From NCBI RefSeq assembly GCF_900101265.1, contig NZ_FMZS01000005.1:372001-436000 (forward strand): 64,000 nt of DNA. Direction: 5' to 3'. The stretch comes from Massilia sp. PDC64 (GTDB lineage Bacteria; Pseudomonadota; Gammaproteobacteria; Burkholderiales; Burkholderiaceae_D). Shown in pieces: positions 8,868 to 18,011 of this stretch; the stretch's first letter is position 1; every line of letters begins with the position of its first letter. Made by a program: the position numbers and the translations under genes. The notes under the pieces were generated by a model that had not been told where the DNA came from, ran no database searches, and was given only the letters and a program-made list of their open reading frames with translations.

Positions 8868-11489
8868 TCATTGGTGCTCATTTGTGTTGGCGTATTCGCC
8901 GAGGTAGATGTCGGCCGGGGCCGGGCGGGGACCGTCGCCCAGCGCGCCGGCCGGGTCGAACGGGGTGCCGGCCAGGTTGTTCCAGTAATCGTCGGAACTG
9001 AATTGCGCGGGACGGTGCGCCAGCGTGCCGTTGCGGTTCCATTCCGACCACGGCGTCGTCTTCTCGAAATACGGACCGATGCGCGAGCGCAGGATCACGG
9101 CCTTGCCGACCGTCTCCAGCGTGCGCTTGCGGATCGTGCCGTTGGGCGCCTTGTACACATCCACGTCGCCCAGCCGGCACGTATAGCCGTCGACGGGAAT
9201 GAAGCCGTACGGCGTGCAGCGTTCGTTATGGAACCACTGGCGGGCGAAGTAAAACTGCGTGCGGGCCGCCCCCGGCGTGTCGCTCGTGAAGCGGCAGCCG
9301 TCGAACACGAAGCCATACTTTGCGCGGCGGTTCGTGTCCGGTGCCGCGACGTACGACGCCGAGCGGCCCCCGATGGCATGGATGTCGCAATCCTTGAACA
9401 CGGCGATGGTGTCGCCGAAGATGAAGTCGACGTCGCCCTCGATGTGCGTATCGTGGAAAAAGCTGCGCACGGTCGCCGTACCGTCCTGCGAACTGAGGAA
9501 CAGCGTGTCCTGCAGTCCGAGCAGGCGCACGCGCTCGAACTGCGCCTTGTCCGCGCCATCGACGCGCAGCGCGACGGCCTGATGGTGCACGCGACTGCCG
9601 CCCGTCGTGTCGGGGCAGTTGTCGCCGCTGCATTCCGGATGCGCCACCGACTTGTCCCGGTTGTACGCGTTCTCGATCGTCAGGTTGCGGGCCTGGAAAC
9701 CGTCCGCGCGCACCCACACGGTGGCGGAACCCGTCGTCTGCAAGGCGGGTAACTCCTTCAGCGCGTCGTACATGGCGCGCGCGGCGGGCGCCGCGTGCTC
9801 GAACTCCGCGGCGTAGCGGTTGCGGTAGGCGGCGCCCGTCGTCGACGCGTCCAGCGCGGCGCGGATGCGCACGGCCTGTGGATCGGCACCGCCGCCATCC
9901 AGCGTGATCGGGGGCGCGCCCGGCGGCACGTAGACGAGTTCCTCGTACGTGCCCGGCGCGATGCGGATGACGATGCGGCGCGTGCCGCCAGTCGCCACGG
10001 CGCGGCTGACCGCGGCCTGCACGGTGGCGAAGCGGGTGTTCCCGTCGGCCGGCGTGCGCGCATCGACCGTGAAGTCGGCCTGCAGCGCGGCCTTGCCCAC
10101 GAGCGGATCGGCCAGCGGATCCCAAGGCTCGATGCGTTCGTTGCCGACGGGGCCCACGTACTTGAGTACCTCGCGGTAGTCGTAGGCGCGGGCCTGCGCG
10201 GCCGTCAGCTGGGGGCGCGGATTGCGGTCGGCCTGCTCGGGAAACGACACGAAGCGTCCGGCGCAGTCGGGTGCCGCACCGAACGTACCCTGTACGCGCG
10301 CATGTTCCTGCCTGACGTCCGACCCGGGCGCGATGGCCACGTCCTGCAAGGCCAGCGCGAGCGGATGCGCGTCGTCGTAGCCCTGCAGCAGGATGCGTCC
10401 CGGTGTCGTGCTGCGCACCCGTTCCATGCGGATGCCCGCGTAGTCGGGGATGAGTGTCCCCGGCTGCGCGGGTTGTTCGTAATGCGTCGTGATCTCGATG
10501 GGCGAGCGGATGCCGCGCAGGCAGACGTCGCGGTAGACCACGCCGTCCACCCGGCCTCCGCGCATGTCGTTGCTCTTGATGCGCAGGCCCGATGTGGTCC
10601 CGTCCATCGTGAGATCCTCGACGAGCACGTTGCGTACGCCGCCATTCGTCTCGCTGCCGATCGACATGCCGTGGCCGCTGTAGAAGCGGTTGTGCAGGAT
10701 CGAGACGTTCTCCGTCGGCCCGGCGCCGCCGGCCTTGATCGCGACGTTGTCGTCGCCCGTGCGGATGATGCTGTGCGCGATGGTGACGTTGCGCGACGAG
10801 ATCGGGTCGATGCCGTCCGTGTTGCGGGCGTCGTGCGGCGTGTCGATGACGACGCCCCACGCGGTGAAGCCGTCCACGTCGTTCAGCGTGACGTGGAAGT
10901 TCGGGGAATTCTTCAGCGTGATGCGGTACAGCGTGACGTCGCGCGCCTTGTCGGCCTGGATCAGGCGCGGCACGTTCTGCCGGGTCTTCTCCTTTTGCGC
11001 GCGGCGGGCGATCTGCCACCATGTCTCGTCCTTGCCGGCGATGCGCTGTCCGCCTTGGCCGTCGATGGTGCCGCCGCCCATGACGCCGGCGCCGCGCACG
11101 CCGTCGAGCGCGATGAACGGCCGGCAGCCGCGGCCCGACGCATCGTTCGTGCCGCAGGTGCCGGCGCCCCGGTCGAACAGGCGCGGGTCCGTGCTCGCGT
11201 ACAGTGTGGCGCCCTGGTCGACGAGCAGGGTCACGCCGTCGCGCAAGGCCAGCGGACCGGCCACGAAACTGCGCCTGTCGTTGCTGGCCGCGAGCACGAC
11301 TGCATGGCCGGGCGCGCATTTGTCGATGGCGGCCTGGATCCGTGCGGCGTCGTCGCGGCCCGTGTTCGTGGTGTCGCCGATCAGGACCGCGCAGGCGGGC
11401 GGCATGACGGGTTCGCGCACGTTACGCGTGTCCTGCGCTTGCACCTGCGCGCCGGCGAGCGCGCAGGCGAGCAACGCCAGACGTCTCAA
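8868..11489 (-). CDS. Two-domain pectinase: GH28 polygalacturonase fused to CE8 pectin methylesterase
   Basis: An 873-residue exported protein with Sec signal MRRLALLACALAGAQVQAQ. Residues of about 25-440 form a GH28 beta-helix with NTDGIDPISSRN, TGDDNVAIKAG, GHGMSIGSETNGG and GLRIKSN. Residues of about 490-850 form a CE8 pectinesterase with GLQDTLFL (catalytic Asp), EGDVDFIFGD (second Asp) and FYFARQWF (binding Arg). One protein would therefore demethylate and cut homogalacturonan. The start is a TTG whose last bases overlap the stop of the upstream esterase gene (TTGA), and no ATG upstream would keep the signal peptide, so initiation probably depends on coupling. Confidence 0.9.
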   Translation of the reverse strand: MRRLALLACALAGAQVQAQDTRNVREPVMPPACAVLIGDTTNTGRDDAARIQAAIDKCAPGHAVVLAASNDRRSFVAGPLALRDGVTLLVDQGATLYASTDPRLFDRGAGTCGTNDASGRGCRPFIALDGVRGAGVMGGGTIDGQGGQRIAGKDETWWQIARRAQKEKTRQNVPRLIQADKARDVTLYRITLKNSPNFHVTLNDVDGFTAWGVVIDTPHDARNTDGIDPISSRNVTIAHSIIRTGDDNVAIKAGGAGPTENVSILHNRFYSGHGMSIGSETNGGVRNVLVEDLTMDGTTSGLRIKSNDMRGGRVDGVVYRDVCLRGIRSPIEITTHYEQPAQPGTLIPDYAGIRMERVRSTTPGRILLQGYDDAHPLALALQDVAIAPGSDVRQEHARVQGTFGAAPDCAGRFVSFPEQADRNPRPQLTAAQARAYDYREVLKYVGPVGNERIEPWDPLADPLVGKAALQADFTVDARTPADGNTRFATVQAAVSRAVATGGTRRIVIRIAPGTYEELVYVPPGAPPITLDGGGADPQAVRIRAALDASTTGAAYRNRYAAEFEHAAPAARAMYDALKELPALQTTGSATVWVRADGFQARNLTIENAYNRDKSVAHPECSGDNCPDTTGGSRVHHQAVALRVDGADKAQFERVRLLGLQDTLFLSSQDGTATVRSFFHDTHIEGDVDFIFGDTIAVFKDCDIHAIGGRSASYVAAPDTNRRAKYGFVFDGCRFTSDTPGAARTQFYFARQWFHNERCTPYGFIPVDGYTCRLGDVDVYKAPNGTIRKRTLETVGKAVILRSRIGPYFEKTTPWSEWNRNGTLAHRPAQFSSDDYWNNLAGTPFDPAGALGDGPRPAPADIYLGEYANTNEHQ

Positions 11490-12261
11490 GGCTTGCCCCC
11501 GTCCTTGAAGTACGCGGCCGTCTCCGGCCGCGCCGCCACCAGCTCGCGCTCGACCATCCGTGCGAAGAATTCCGCCCCCTTTGTACCGAGATGCGTGCGG
11601 TCGAACGCCGTCTTCGCGGCGCCGGCCGGTTCCACCTTGTTCGGGTCCACAGGCAGGCCGTAGCCCGGCGGGCGGGGGACGACGGCCAGCGTATCCGCTT
11701 CATCCTGGCCCATGGCCTGGACGGCGGCCACGCTGTCCCTGTTCAGGTCCAGCAGCACGGCATGTTCCTGCGCGGCCGCGCGGCGGGTGGCCTCGGCCCA
11801 CGGCGCGAGGTCGTTGGCCAGGTACGCGCCCTTGAACGTGCGCCGCGCGAGCGGGGTGACGAGCACGGGACGCCGCCCAGGTCCCGCGTCTCCTGCGCAT
11901 AGCGCGCCATGTTGACGGGGAACTGGGTGACGAGGTCCGTCGAGCGGCCCGGCTTGCCCGGCTGGTCGTTGTGGCCGAACTGCACGAGCACGTACGTGGC
12001 CTTGAACGACGCGCCATCCTTCAGCATGCGCTGGACCTCGTCCCAGCGGCCCTCGGCGCGGAAGCTGCTCGTACTGCGGCCGCCCCGCGCGAGGTTGACG
12101 CAGGTGACGTCTGCCGTGAAGCGGGCGCAGAGGGCGTCGCCGTAGCCGCTCTTGCTCGCCATCGTCGAATCGCCGACGAGGATCACGCGGATCGGCGCCT
12201 CCGCGGCGCCGGCCTGGCCGGCGAGGACAAGCCCGGCCAGGACGAGAGATTGGAGCCGCAT
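11486..12261 (-). pseudogene. Rhamnogalacturonan acetylesterase-like SGNH hydrolase, frameshifted
   Basis: Read across one missing base, this is a 258-residue exported SGNH/GDSL hydrolase. It has signal MRLQSLVLAGLVLAGQAGA, GDST with Ser32, GGRSTSSF, GHNDQPG, and near the C-terminus DRTHLGTKG with the catalytic Asp-His. The N-terminal frame runs well to LGGVP, then loses the family pattern; the C-terminal half resumes one frame over at VLVTPLARRTFKG. The break lies at 11864-11871 (minus strand GTCCCGTG, where GTCCCCGTG or GTCCCGGTG would restore the frame). A sequencing error in a C/G run and a true mutation are both possible. It begins 5 bases after the TonB receptor and overlaps the next pectinase start. 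Confidence 0.82.
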
Positions 12262-12266
12262 CGCGA

Positions 12267-14981
12267 TCACTCGAAGTCGTAGCTGACGCGCAGGTTCCAC
12301 GAGCGGCCGGTCGGATTCGCCACGCTGCTCAGGTAACCGCTGCTGTAGATCGTGTTGTTGGTGATCGGCGGCGCCTTGTCGAACAGGTTCGTGACGCCGG
12401 CCGTGATGCGCACCTGCTTCTGCACGCGGACCGAGGCGGTCAGGTTCCACGTCGAGAACGACGGGATGTCGCGGTAGTACTGCGACGTGACGGCCGTGTT
12501 GGCGTCGCGGTACTTGCTGTTGAAGTTGTTCGTCAGCTGGGCCGCGTAGTCGCCGCTCTGCCACGACAGGCGCAGGTTGTGCTTCCACTTGAACGTGATG
12601 ATCGGGAAGCTGGACGTGGTGCCGTTGCTGGCCCAGCCGAACTGGCCGACGTTGGACATCCACGGACCGCCCGGCACCAGCTGGTTGTCGAAGCGGGTCA
12701 GGTAGGTGCCGTCGATGGCGGCGCCGAACGTACCGTAGCTGTTGCGCGCGATTTCCCAGTTGGCCGACACGTCGACGCCGCCGGCGATCTGGCCGCCCAG
12801 GTTCATCGTCGTGTTGTTGATGTAGGCGAGCGAGCCGTCGGCATTACGCACGAACAGGTTCTTGTAGTCGGCGTAGTTCGTGAAGTAGACGTTCTCCGGC
12901 AGGTTGGCCAGCATGTCCTTCATGTTGACCTGCCAGTAGTCGAACGATGCCGTGAAGTTGCGGGCCGGTTCGAACACGACGCCCAGCGTGCCGCCCTTCG
13001 AGCGTTCCGGCTGCAGCGTGTTGTTCGAGCCCGTCAGCTTGTTCAGCTTCGCGTTGCAGACGTCCGCCGCGTTGGCGCCGGGGACGGCCGTGCCGGTGCC
13101 GGGGATGGCCGGCGTCGGCCCCGGGCACAGGACCGGATCGTCCCAGCGGCCGGCCGTCGTCGTGTTGGCGACGGTCGTGCGGTAGCCGTAGCGGTCGAAC
13201 AGGGTCGGCGCACGGAAGCCCGTGTTGGCGGAGCCGCGGAACATGACGGATTTCATCGGCTGCCAGCGGAAGCTGATCTTCGGCGTGACGGTCGAGCCGA
13301 CGTCGCTGTACTTGTCGACGCGCACGGCCGCGTTCAGGTCCAGCGTCTTGGTGACGGGCGCGTCGATCTCGGTGTAGATGCCGGCCACGTTGCGCGCGCT
13401 TTCGCCGTGCGCGGGCACGCTCTTGGCGTACGTGATGTCGGCGGCCTGCGCCAGCTTCGTGTCTTCGTTCGTGTCGCGGTGCAGGTCGGCGCCCAGCGCG
13501 AACGCGAGGTCGCCGCCGGGCAGCGCCATCAGCGAGCGGCTGATCGTGCCGTCGAAGCCGTAGTAGGCGCTCTTCGAGCTGCGGTTCTGCATACCGTCGG
13601 CCGCGATCGATTCGAGGTAGTCGCGGCCGGCCTGGTCCTGCAGGCCGAACGGGTTCAGGATGCCGTTCGCCAGGCCGTCCAGCAGGCCCGGTCCCGAGAA
13701 GTAGCCGGATTTATAGTAGCCCTTGCGCAGCGACAGGCCGTAGCTCATGCCGGCCTTGTAGTCCCAGTTGCCCAGGTGGCCGTCGGCGGACAGCAGCAGG
13801 CGCTGGTTGATCTGGTTGTCGCGCGTGACGGCCGGACCGAAGTCGGCCACCGCCCACGAGACGGTCAGCGGCTGGTTCGTGATGCCGGCGACGGCGGGCA
13901 CGCCGCCGCTCTTGCCCGGATACCACTTGCTGGTCGACGGCAGGATCGGGGTGCGCGAACCCACGGCCAGCGCCTGGGTCGGGTTCTTGTAGGCGAAGAT
14001 GGATTCGTCGCCGCGCGTGTATTCCACGGTGACCGTGTTGTCGGCGTCGATCTTCTTCGTCGCCTTGGCATACATCGTCAGCTGCTTGTTCGGGTGCAGC
14101 GCGGTGCCATAGTAAGAATCGTTCAGGATGCAGGTGTTCTTCCCGCCCTGGACCGAATACGGATTCAGGCAGCCGCTCGCGTAGTACGGATTCGCCGCAC
14201 TCTTGTTGGCGGAGCTCGTGAAGTTGGCTGGCGTGGCGTAGCCGCCGCTGCCGGTGGTCCGGGGCAGGCCGATGGCCGCCATCGCCGCGTCGTCCGGCAC
14301 GAAGCCGGCGCGGTCGGACAGCGCCAGGCGGCTGCGCTGGTGGAAGTCGACGGTGCCGTAGACGTTCCAGCCGTCGCGTTCCAGGTTGCCCCGGCCGAAC
14401 GTGGCCTGGATGCGCTGCTCGTCGCCGCCGCCGTGGCGCTGCGGCTGCACGAGCTGCACGGTGACATTGCCGCCATCGACTTCGCGCTTGGTGATGAAGT
14501 TGACGACGCCGCCGATGGCGTCCGAACCGTAGATCGACGACGCGCCGTCGCGCAGGATCTCGACGCGGGCCAGGGCGCTGATCGGGATCACGTCGAGGTT
14601 GGCGTAGCCGTCGGCGATGGCCTCGTTGGCGAGGCGGCGGCCGTTCAGCAGCACGAGGGTGCGGTTCACGCCCAGGCCGCGCAGGTTGATGTTGGTACCG
14701 GAGCCGGCATTCGACGGCTGCAGCGACGCCGACTGCGGCAGCGCCATCATCACGTCGGCCAGCGTGGTCATGCCCTGCTTGACCAGTTCATCGGCCTTGA
14801 TGGTCGTGACGGGCAGGGCTTCCTCGGCGGCCAGGCGCTTGATGCTGGAGCCGGTGACTTCCACGCGCTGGATCGGCGCGTCGGCCTGCTGCGCCTGCGC
14901 CTGCTGGGCGAGGGAGAGGACCGCGAGCGCGATCGAGGACATGACGAAATGGCGGGGCGGGGTGCTGCGGGGGTATTTCAT
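12267..14981 (-). CDS. TonB-dependent receptor of the pectin locus
   Basis: A 904-residue outer-membrane receptor. A signal peptide ends in AQQAQAQ, followed by a TonB-box-like IQRVEVTGSSI. The plug holds LVLLNGRRLANEA and VEILRDGASSIYGSDAIGGVVNFIT, and the remainder is a 22-strand barrel ending in WNLRVSYDFE with a terminal aromatic residue. It likely imports oligogalacturonides or acetylated rhamnogalacturonan fragments made by the neighbouring enzymes. ATG 14981 is preceded by GGAGACAG. It heads an operon with the acetylesterase and the two pectinases, driven by the operator-laden promoter at 15111-15152. Confidence 0.93.
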   Translation of the reverse strand: MKYPRSTPPRHFVMSSIALAVLSLAQQAQAQQADAPIQRVEVTGSSIKRLAAEEALPVTTIKADELVKQGMTTLADVMMALPQSASLQPSNAGSGTNINLRGLGVNRTLVLLNGRRLANEAIADGYANLDVIPISALARVEILRDGASSIYGSDAIGGVVNFITKREVDGGNVTVQLVQPQRHGGGDEQRIQATFGRGNLERDGWNVYGTVDFHQRSRLALSDRAGFVPDDAAMAAIGLPRTTGSGGYATPANFTSSANKSAANPYYASGCLNPYSVQGGKNTCILNDSYYGTALHPNKQLTMYAKATKKIDADNTVTVEYTRGDESIFAYKNPTQALAVGSRTPILPSTSKWYPGKSGGVPAVAGITNQPLTVSWAVADFGPAVTRDNQINQRLLLSADGHLGNWDYKAGMSYGLSLRKGYYKSGYFSGPGLLDGLANGILNPFGLQDQAGRDYLESIAADGMQNRSSKSAYYGFDGTISRSLMALPGGDLAFALGADLHRDTNEDTKLAQAADITYAKSVPAHGESARNVAGIYTEIDAPVTKTLDLNAAVRVDKYSDVGSTVTPKISFRWQPMKSVMFRGSANTGFRAPTLFDRYGYRTTVANTTTAGRWDDPVLCPGPTPAIPGTGTAVPGANAADVCNAKLNKLTGSNNTLQPERSKGGTLGVVFEPARNFTASFDYWQVNMKDMLANLPENVYFTNYADYKNLFVRNADGSLAYINNTTMNLGGQIAGGVDVSANWEIARNSYGTFGAAIDGTYLTRFDNQLVPGGPWMSNVGQFGWASNGTTSSFPIITFKWKHNLRLSWQSGDYAAQLTNNFNSKYRDANTAVTSQYYRDIPSFSTWNLTASVRVQKQVRITAGVTNLFDKAPPITNNTIYSSGYLSSVANPTGRSWNLRVSYDFE

Positions 14982-15110
14982 GAAGCTGTCTCCTGTTTTT
15001 ATGTCGATGACGTGTCGGCGTCCGCGGGGGGAAGCGGCGCCGATGATTGCTTCTTACAAAACCAGCCTGGCGAGGTCGAACCCTTGTGCATGGGGCTCTG
15101 TGATGGAATC

Positions 15111-15152
15111 ATTCTAGATTGGTCTGACCGCAATATCAATGTGGTCAGACCA
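15111..15152 (-). promoter_or_regulatory. Promoter with two GntR-type operators ahead of the pectin TonB operon
   Basis: On the minus strand a near-consensus promoter reads TTGATA (15134-15139), 17 bases, TAGAAT (15111-15116). TGGTCAGACCA at 15142-15152 is a perfect copy of TGGTCNGACCA just upstream of the -35. TGGTCTGACCG at 15120-15130 has one mismatch and lies in the spacer. The centres are 22 bases apart, about two helical turns, so both faces align. This is classic repressor geometry and matches the sites at 17.9 and 30.4 kb. Confidence 0.82.
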
Positions 15153-15200
15153 GATTATGATGAGTATGTGCTGCAAAAGCAACACATATGATGACTGATC

Positions 15201-16433
15201 TCAGTTTGCGCCCGTCTTGAGGGCGATACGTACGGGGTGCGCGGCACGTTGCGCCTCCGCCGCCACGTACGCCTGCCACGCCGCTTTGGACGTGATGCGC
15301 CCGGCACGGTCCCACGCGGCGCCGACCCAGTAGCGCAGCGGCTTACCCGATTCCACGCGGGCCAGCACGAGGTCGTTGAGCGCATCTTCCGCGAAGCCGG
15401 TGGATGCGGGCAGCACGATGGCCGTGCCGAACGCGCCGTTCGACGCCTGCTCGACCCATTGCAGCAGCGCGTGGTTCGCGTCGTCCTTCACGAGCGCGAT
15501 GCGCGGATCCTGCTTCTTGTCGGACGGCGTCTTGTTCAGGCCCACGGCCACTGTCAGCGCGGCCGGTCCGGCAAAGGTGAACGTGCTGTCGATCTGGTCC
15601 AGCTGGCGGCCCGCGTCGACGGTGAAGCGCTTGGTTTCCGTGACTTTCGTGCCGGCCGCGTCCCACGCGGCGTACGTCAGTTCGAACACGGCGCGGATCG
15701 GGCCATTGGCCAGCACCTTCCAGCCGGCCCAGTTGCTGCTCGTGTACAGCCGCCCGCCGTCCCACACGCCCGTACCGCCGGCCCCGCGCGAGCGGCCGAC
15801 GTTGTACATGTCCATGCCTTCGCCCTCGTCCTTGTGGTAGTGGTCGTGGCCCTTGTTGTACCAGCGGTCGACGATCGGGTAGTCCACCCGCTTGAACCAG
15901 ATATCGAGGCCGCTCGTCTCCAGCACTTCCTTGCCGCTGCCCGGCGGCGCGGGCGCGGCGAGGGCGGGGCCGTAGGTGCGGTGGCCGATCACGTCGTTCT
16001 CCCACGCGAAGTCGTCCAGGCGTTCCGGCACGTAGCGGGCGAACGCCTTCGGCGCGAACGGCGGCGTCAGCGCGTCGCTCTTCTCGACGACGAACGTCGC
16101 CGTCTTCTCGCCGGGCCTGAAGTCGTGCTGGAACAGCAGTTCACCGTAGGCGGCGCCGACGCCTTGCGGGTCCTTTGCCAGTGGCGCCACGTTCGTCACC
16201 TGGTAGGGCAGCACGCGGCCGGCCGCATCCTTCACGACGAGGTGCTGGATCAACGCGCCGGGCAGCGCGGCGTTCACGTCCCGCCAGGGGATGACGATCG
16301 TCTCGGACGGGCGGGCCGCATCGAGGTCGTGGGTCACGGTGACGGTAAGTCGGTCCGCTGCAACGGCGTGCGCGCACAGCACGAGGCCTGCGGCGCAAAA
16401 CATCGTTTTCGCTTGCATGGTCGGGGCTTTCAT
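15201..16433 (-). CDS. Secreted DUF4861 domain protein
   Basis: A 410-residue protein with a Sec signal ending CAHAVAA. It fits the DUF4861 family, which is common in pectin and rhamnogalacturonan utilisation loci; its reaction is not established as far as I know. Conserved-looking features include NDVIGHRTYGPAL, VDYPIVDRWYNKGHDHYHKD, GEGMDMYNVGRSRGAGGTG and the Trp-rich NWAGWKVLANGPIRA, a pattern rich in His, Asp and Tyr that could form an active site. It lies 10 bases downstream of the GH105 gene and is surely co-transcribed with it. A role in debranching or lyase-type action on pectin side chains is inference from context. Confidence 0.8.
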   Translation of the reverse strand: MKAPTMQAKTMFCAAGLVLCAHAVAADRLTVTVTHDLDAARPSETIVIPWRDVNAALPGALIQHLVVKDAAGRVLPYQVTNVAPLAKDPQGVGAAYGELLFQHDFRPGEKTATFVVEKSDALTPPFAPKAFARYVPERLDDFAWENDVIGHRTYGPALAAPAPPGSGKEVLETSGLDIWFKRVDYPIVDRWYNKGHDHYHKDEGEGMDMYNVGRSRGAGGTGVWDGGRLYTSSNWAGWKVLANGPIRAVFELTYAAWDAAGTKVTETKRFTVDAGRQLDQIDSTFTFAGPAALTVAVGLNKTPSDKKQDPRIALVKDDANHALLQWVEQASNGAFGTAIVLPASTGFAEDALNDLVLARVESGKPLRYWVGAAWDRAGRITSKAAWQAYVAAEAQRAAHPVRIALKTGAN

Positions 16434-16443
16434 CGTGGTGGTG

Positions 16444-17847
16444 TCAGGGATGTTCGCGGTAGCTGGTCTGTCCGCCGTCCTTCGGCACGTAGTGATACGT
16501 GCGGACGCGGAACTGGATGTCGACCGCCGGGTTGTTCAGCAGCCGGATCATCTCGGCGCCGGCCAGCAGCATCGGCCCGTAGCCGTGCATCGCCGTCGTG
16601 CTGGTGGGGCGGTTGTAGTAATAGACCTGGTCGCTCGCGAACGTCGTCTGCACGCACGTCCCTTCCACACGGCCCTGCGCGTCGATGCGCGTGGACAGCG
16701 CATTCCAGCCGGCCTGCGCGATCGAGCCGTACGTCGTCGGACTGATCCAGCCCTCGTTGACGGCGTGCGCCAGCACGTAGACGAACATGGCGCTGGCCGA
16801 CGTCTCGAGGTAGGAATCGTCGCGGTCGACCATCTGATGCCACAGGCCCGCGCCGGACTGGCGCTCGGCGACGCCACGCAGCGTCTTCCTCAGCTGCGCC
16901 ATGACTTTCGGATAGCCCGGGTGGTCCTTCGGCAGCACGTCCAGGACGTCGGACATCGCCAGCACGGCCCAGCCGTTCGCGCGCGCCCAGTAGAAGCGCG
17001 GGGCGTCAGGATTGTTGGCGTTCCAGCCGTGCGTGTACAGGTTCCGCTGCGGGTCGAACAGGTAGTCCGTCATCTGCAGGATGTTCTTGACGGCGTCGTC
17101 GAAGTAGGCACGGTCGCCGGTCATGCGGCCCAGTTCCGCCAGCGCGGGGATGCCCATGTACATGTCGTCGGCCCACAGCGACACGGCCTGCGGGCGCTGG
17201 CGCGCGAGGGTGCCGTCCGGGAGGCGGAACTGGCGCTTCGCCACCCAGTCGCCGCACACGCGGATCTGCGCGGACAGGTCGGGGCCGATCCCGGCCTGGC
17301 GCGCGCGCATCATCGCGGCGCACATCGAGCCCGCGTCGTCGAGCGCGCGCGGGTCGAGGAAGTGGGCGAAGCTGTTGGCGCGCTCCAGGTGGAAGCGCTG
17401 TTCCTGCGCGCGGAAGTAGGGGAGCCGGTCGGCGAAGAATTGCAGGTGGCGCTGCGTAAGCGCGGTATAGCTCTTGTCGCCCGTGGCGGCCGTGGCCTTC
17501 AGCAGGCCGGCGTGGACGACGCCCATCTCGTAGGCCTGCAGCCCGAAGTCGGCGTCGCCCGTTGCGACCACCGCGTCGGCGACCGGGGTGCGGAAATCCG
17601 TGACGGGCGCGCCGCTGCCCTTGTGGACGATGCGCGTGGGGGTCTGGCTGTCCACATAGCCGCGGATGCGCTGCAGCGCTGCCGCGATCTCGGCGACGAC
17701 CGGCTTCTTGTACGGTACGGGATACGTGCCTTCGGCCGTGTCGTTGGGGTTCTTGTTGTCGGGGTTGCGATAAGGGCCCTCGGCGTGCGCAGGGGCGGCA
17801 AGGCACGCGAAAGCGGCCAGGATGGCGAGCAATCTGGTTGGCGGCAC
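16444..17847 (-). CDS. GH105 unsaturated rhamnogalacturonyl hydrolase
   Basis: A 467-residue exported protein with signal MPPTRLLAILAAFACLAAPAHA. The GH105 (alpha/alpha)6 barrel is shown by SLWADDMYMGIPAL, where Asp227 or Asp228 matches the catalytic Asp of YteR, and by FYWARANGWAVLAM and LWHQMVDRDDSYLETSASAM. The enzyme removes the unsaturated galacturonyl residue left by rhamnogalacturonan or pectate lyases, by hydration of the double bond. The start is GTG 17847 after CGGAGAC. It is the first gene of a two-gene operon with DUF4861, under an operator-bearing promoter at 17908-17946. Confidence 0.9.
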   Translation of the reverse strand: MPPTRLLAILAAFACLAAPAHAEGPYRNPDNKNPNDTAEGTYPVPYKKPVVAEIAAALQRIRGYVDSQTPTRIVHKGSGAPVTDFRTPVADAVVATGDADFGLQAYEMGVVHAGLLKATAATGDKSYTALTQRHLQFFADRLPYFRAQEQRFHLERANSFAHFLDPRALDDAGSMCAAMMRARQAGIGPDLSAQIRVCGDWVAKRQFRLPDGTLARQRPQAVSLWADDMYMGIPALAELGRMTGDRAYFDDAVKNILQMTDYLFDPQRNLYTHGWNANNPDAPRFYWARANGWAVLAMSDVLDVLPKDHPGYPKVMAQLRKTLRGVAERQSGAGLWHQMVDRDDSYLETSASAMFVYVLAHAVNEGWISPTTYGSIAQAGWNALSTRIDAQGRVEGTCVQTTFASDQVYYYNRPTSTTAMHGYGPMLLAGAEMIRLLNNPAVDIQFRVRTYHYVPKDGGQTSYREHP

Positions 17848-17907
17848 CGTGTAGTCTCCGGTCGTTTTTATATGATGGACGGCTGATTGAATGGCCTGTC
17901 CTTTATT

Positions 17908-17946
17908 TGGCCAGACCATTCTAGGTTGGTCTGGCCACTTTTGCAA
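17908..17946 (-). promoter_or_regulatory. Promoter with two GntR-type operators ahead of GH105
   Basis: On the minus strand the promoter is TTGCAA (17941-17946), 17 bases, TAGAAT (17918-17923). TGGTCTGGCCA at 17927-17937 lies in the spacer and TGGCCAGACCA at 17908-17918 lies over the start region; each differs from TGGTCNGACCA at one position, and the two are inverted copies of each other. Their centres are 19 bases apart. The match to the 15.1- and 30.4-kb promoters suggests control by the same GntR repressor. A divergent promoter for the esterase at 18012 could also be affected. Confidence 0.78.
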
Positions 17947-18011
17947 GGTGGACTAGCCGGGATGTGTTTTTCGGTGGCATACTGGCTGTCCACGATGAAG
18001 CGGAGGCGGGG

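Noticed and set aside
11860-11872. Programmed ribosomal frameshift in the SGNH esterase gene
   Set aside because: The slip run is only CCC, with no slippery heptamer; a deletion or sequencing error explains it better.
12579-15191. 870-codon plus-strand frame across the pectin TonB receptor
   Set aside because: The minus-strand receptor has signal peptide, plug and barrel motifs; the plus frame is low-complexity (Val/Arg/His) shadow.
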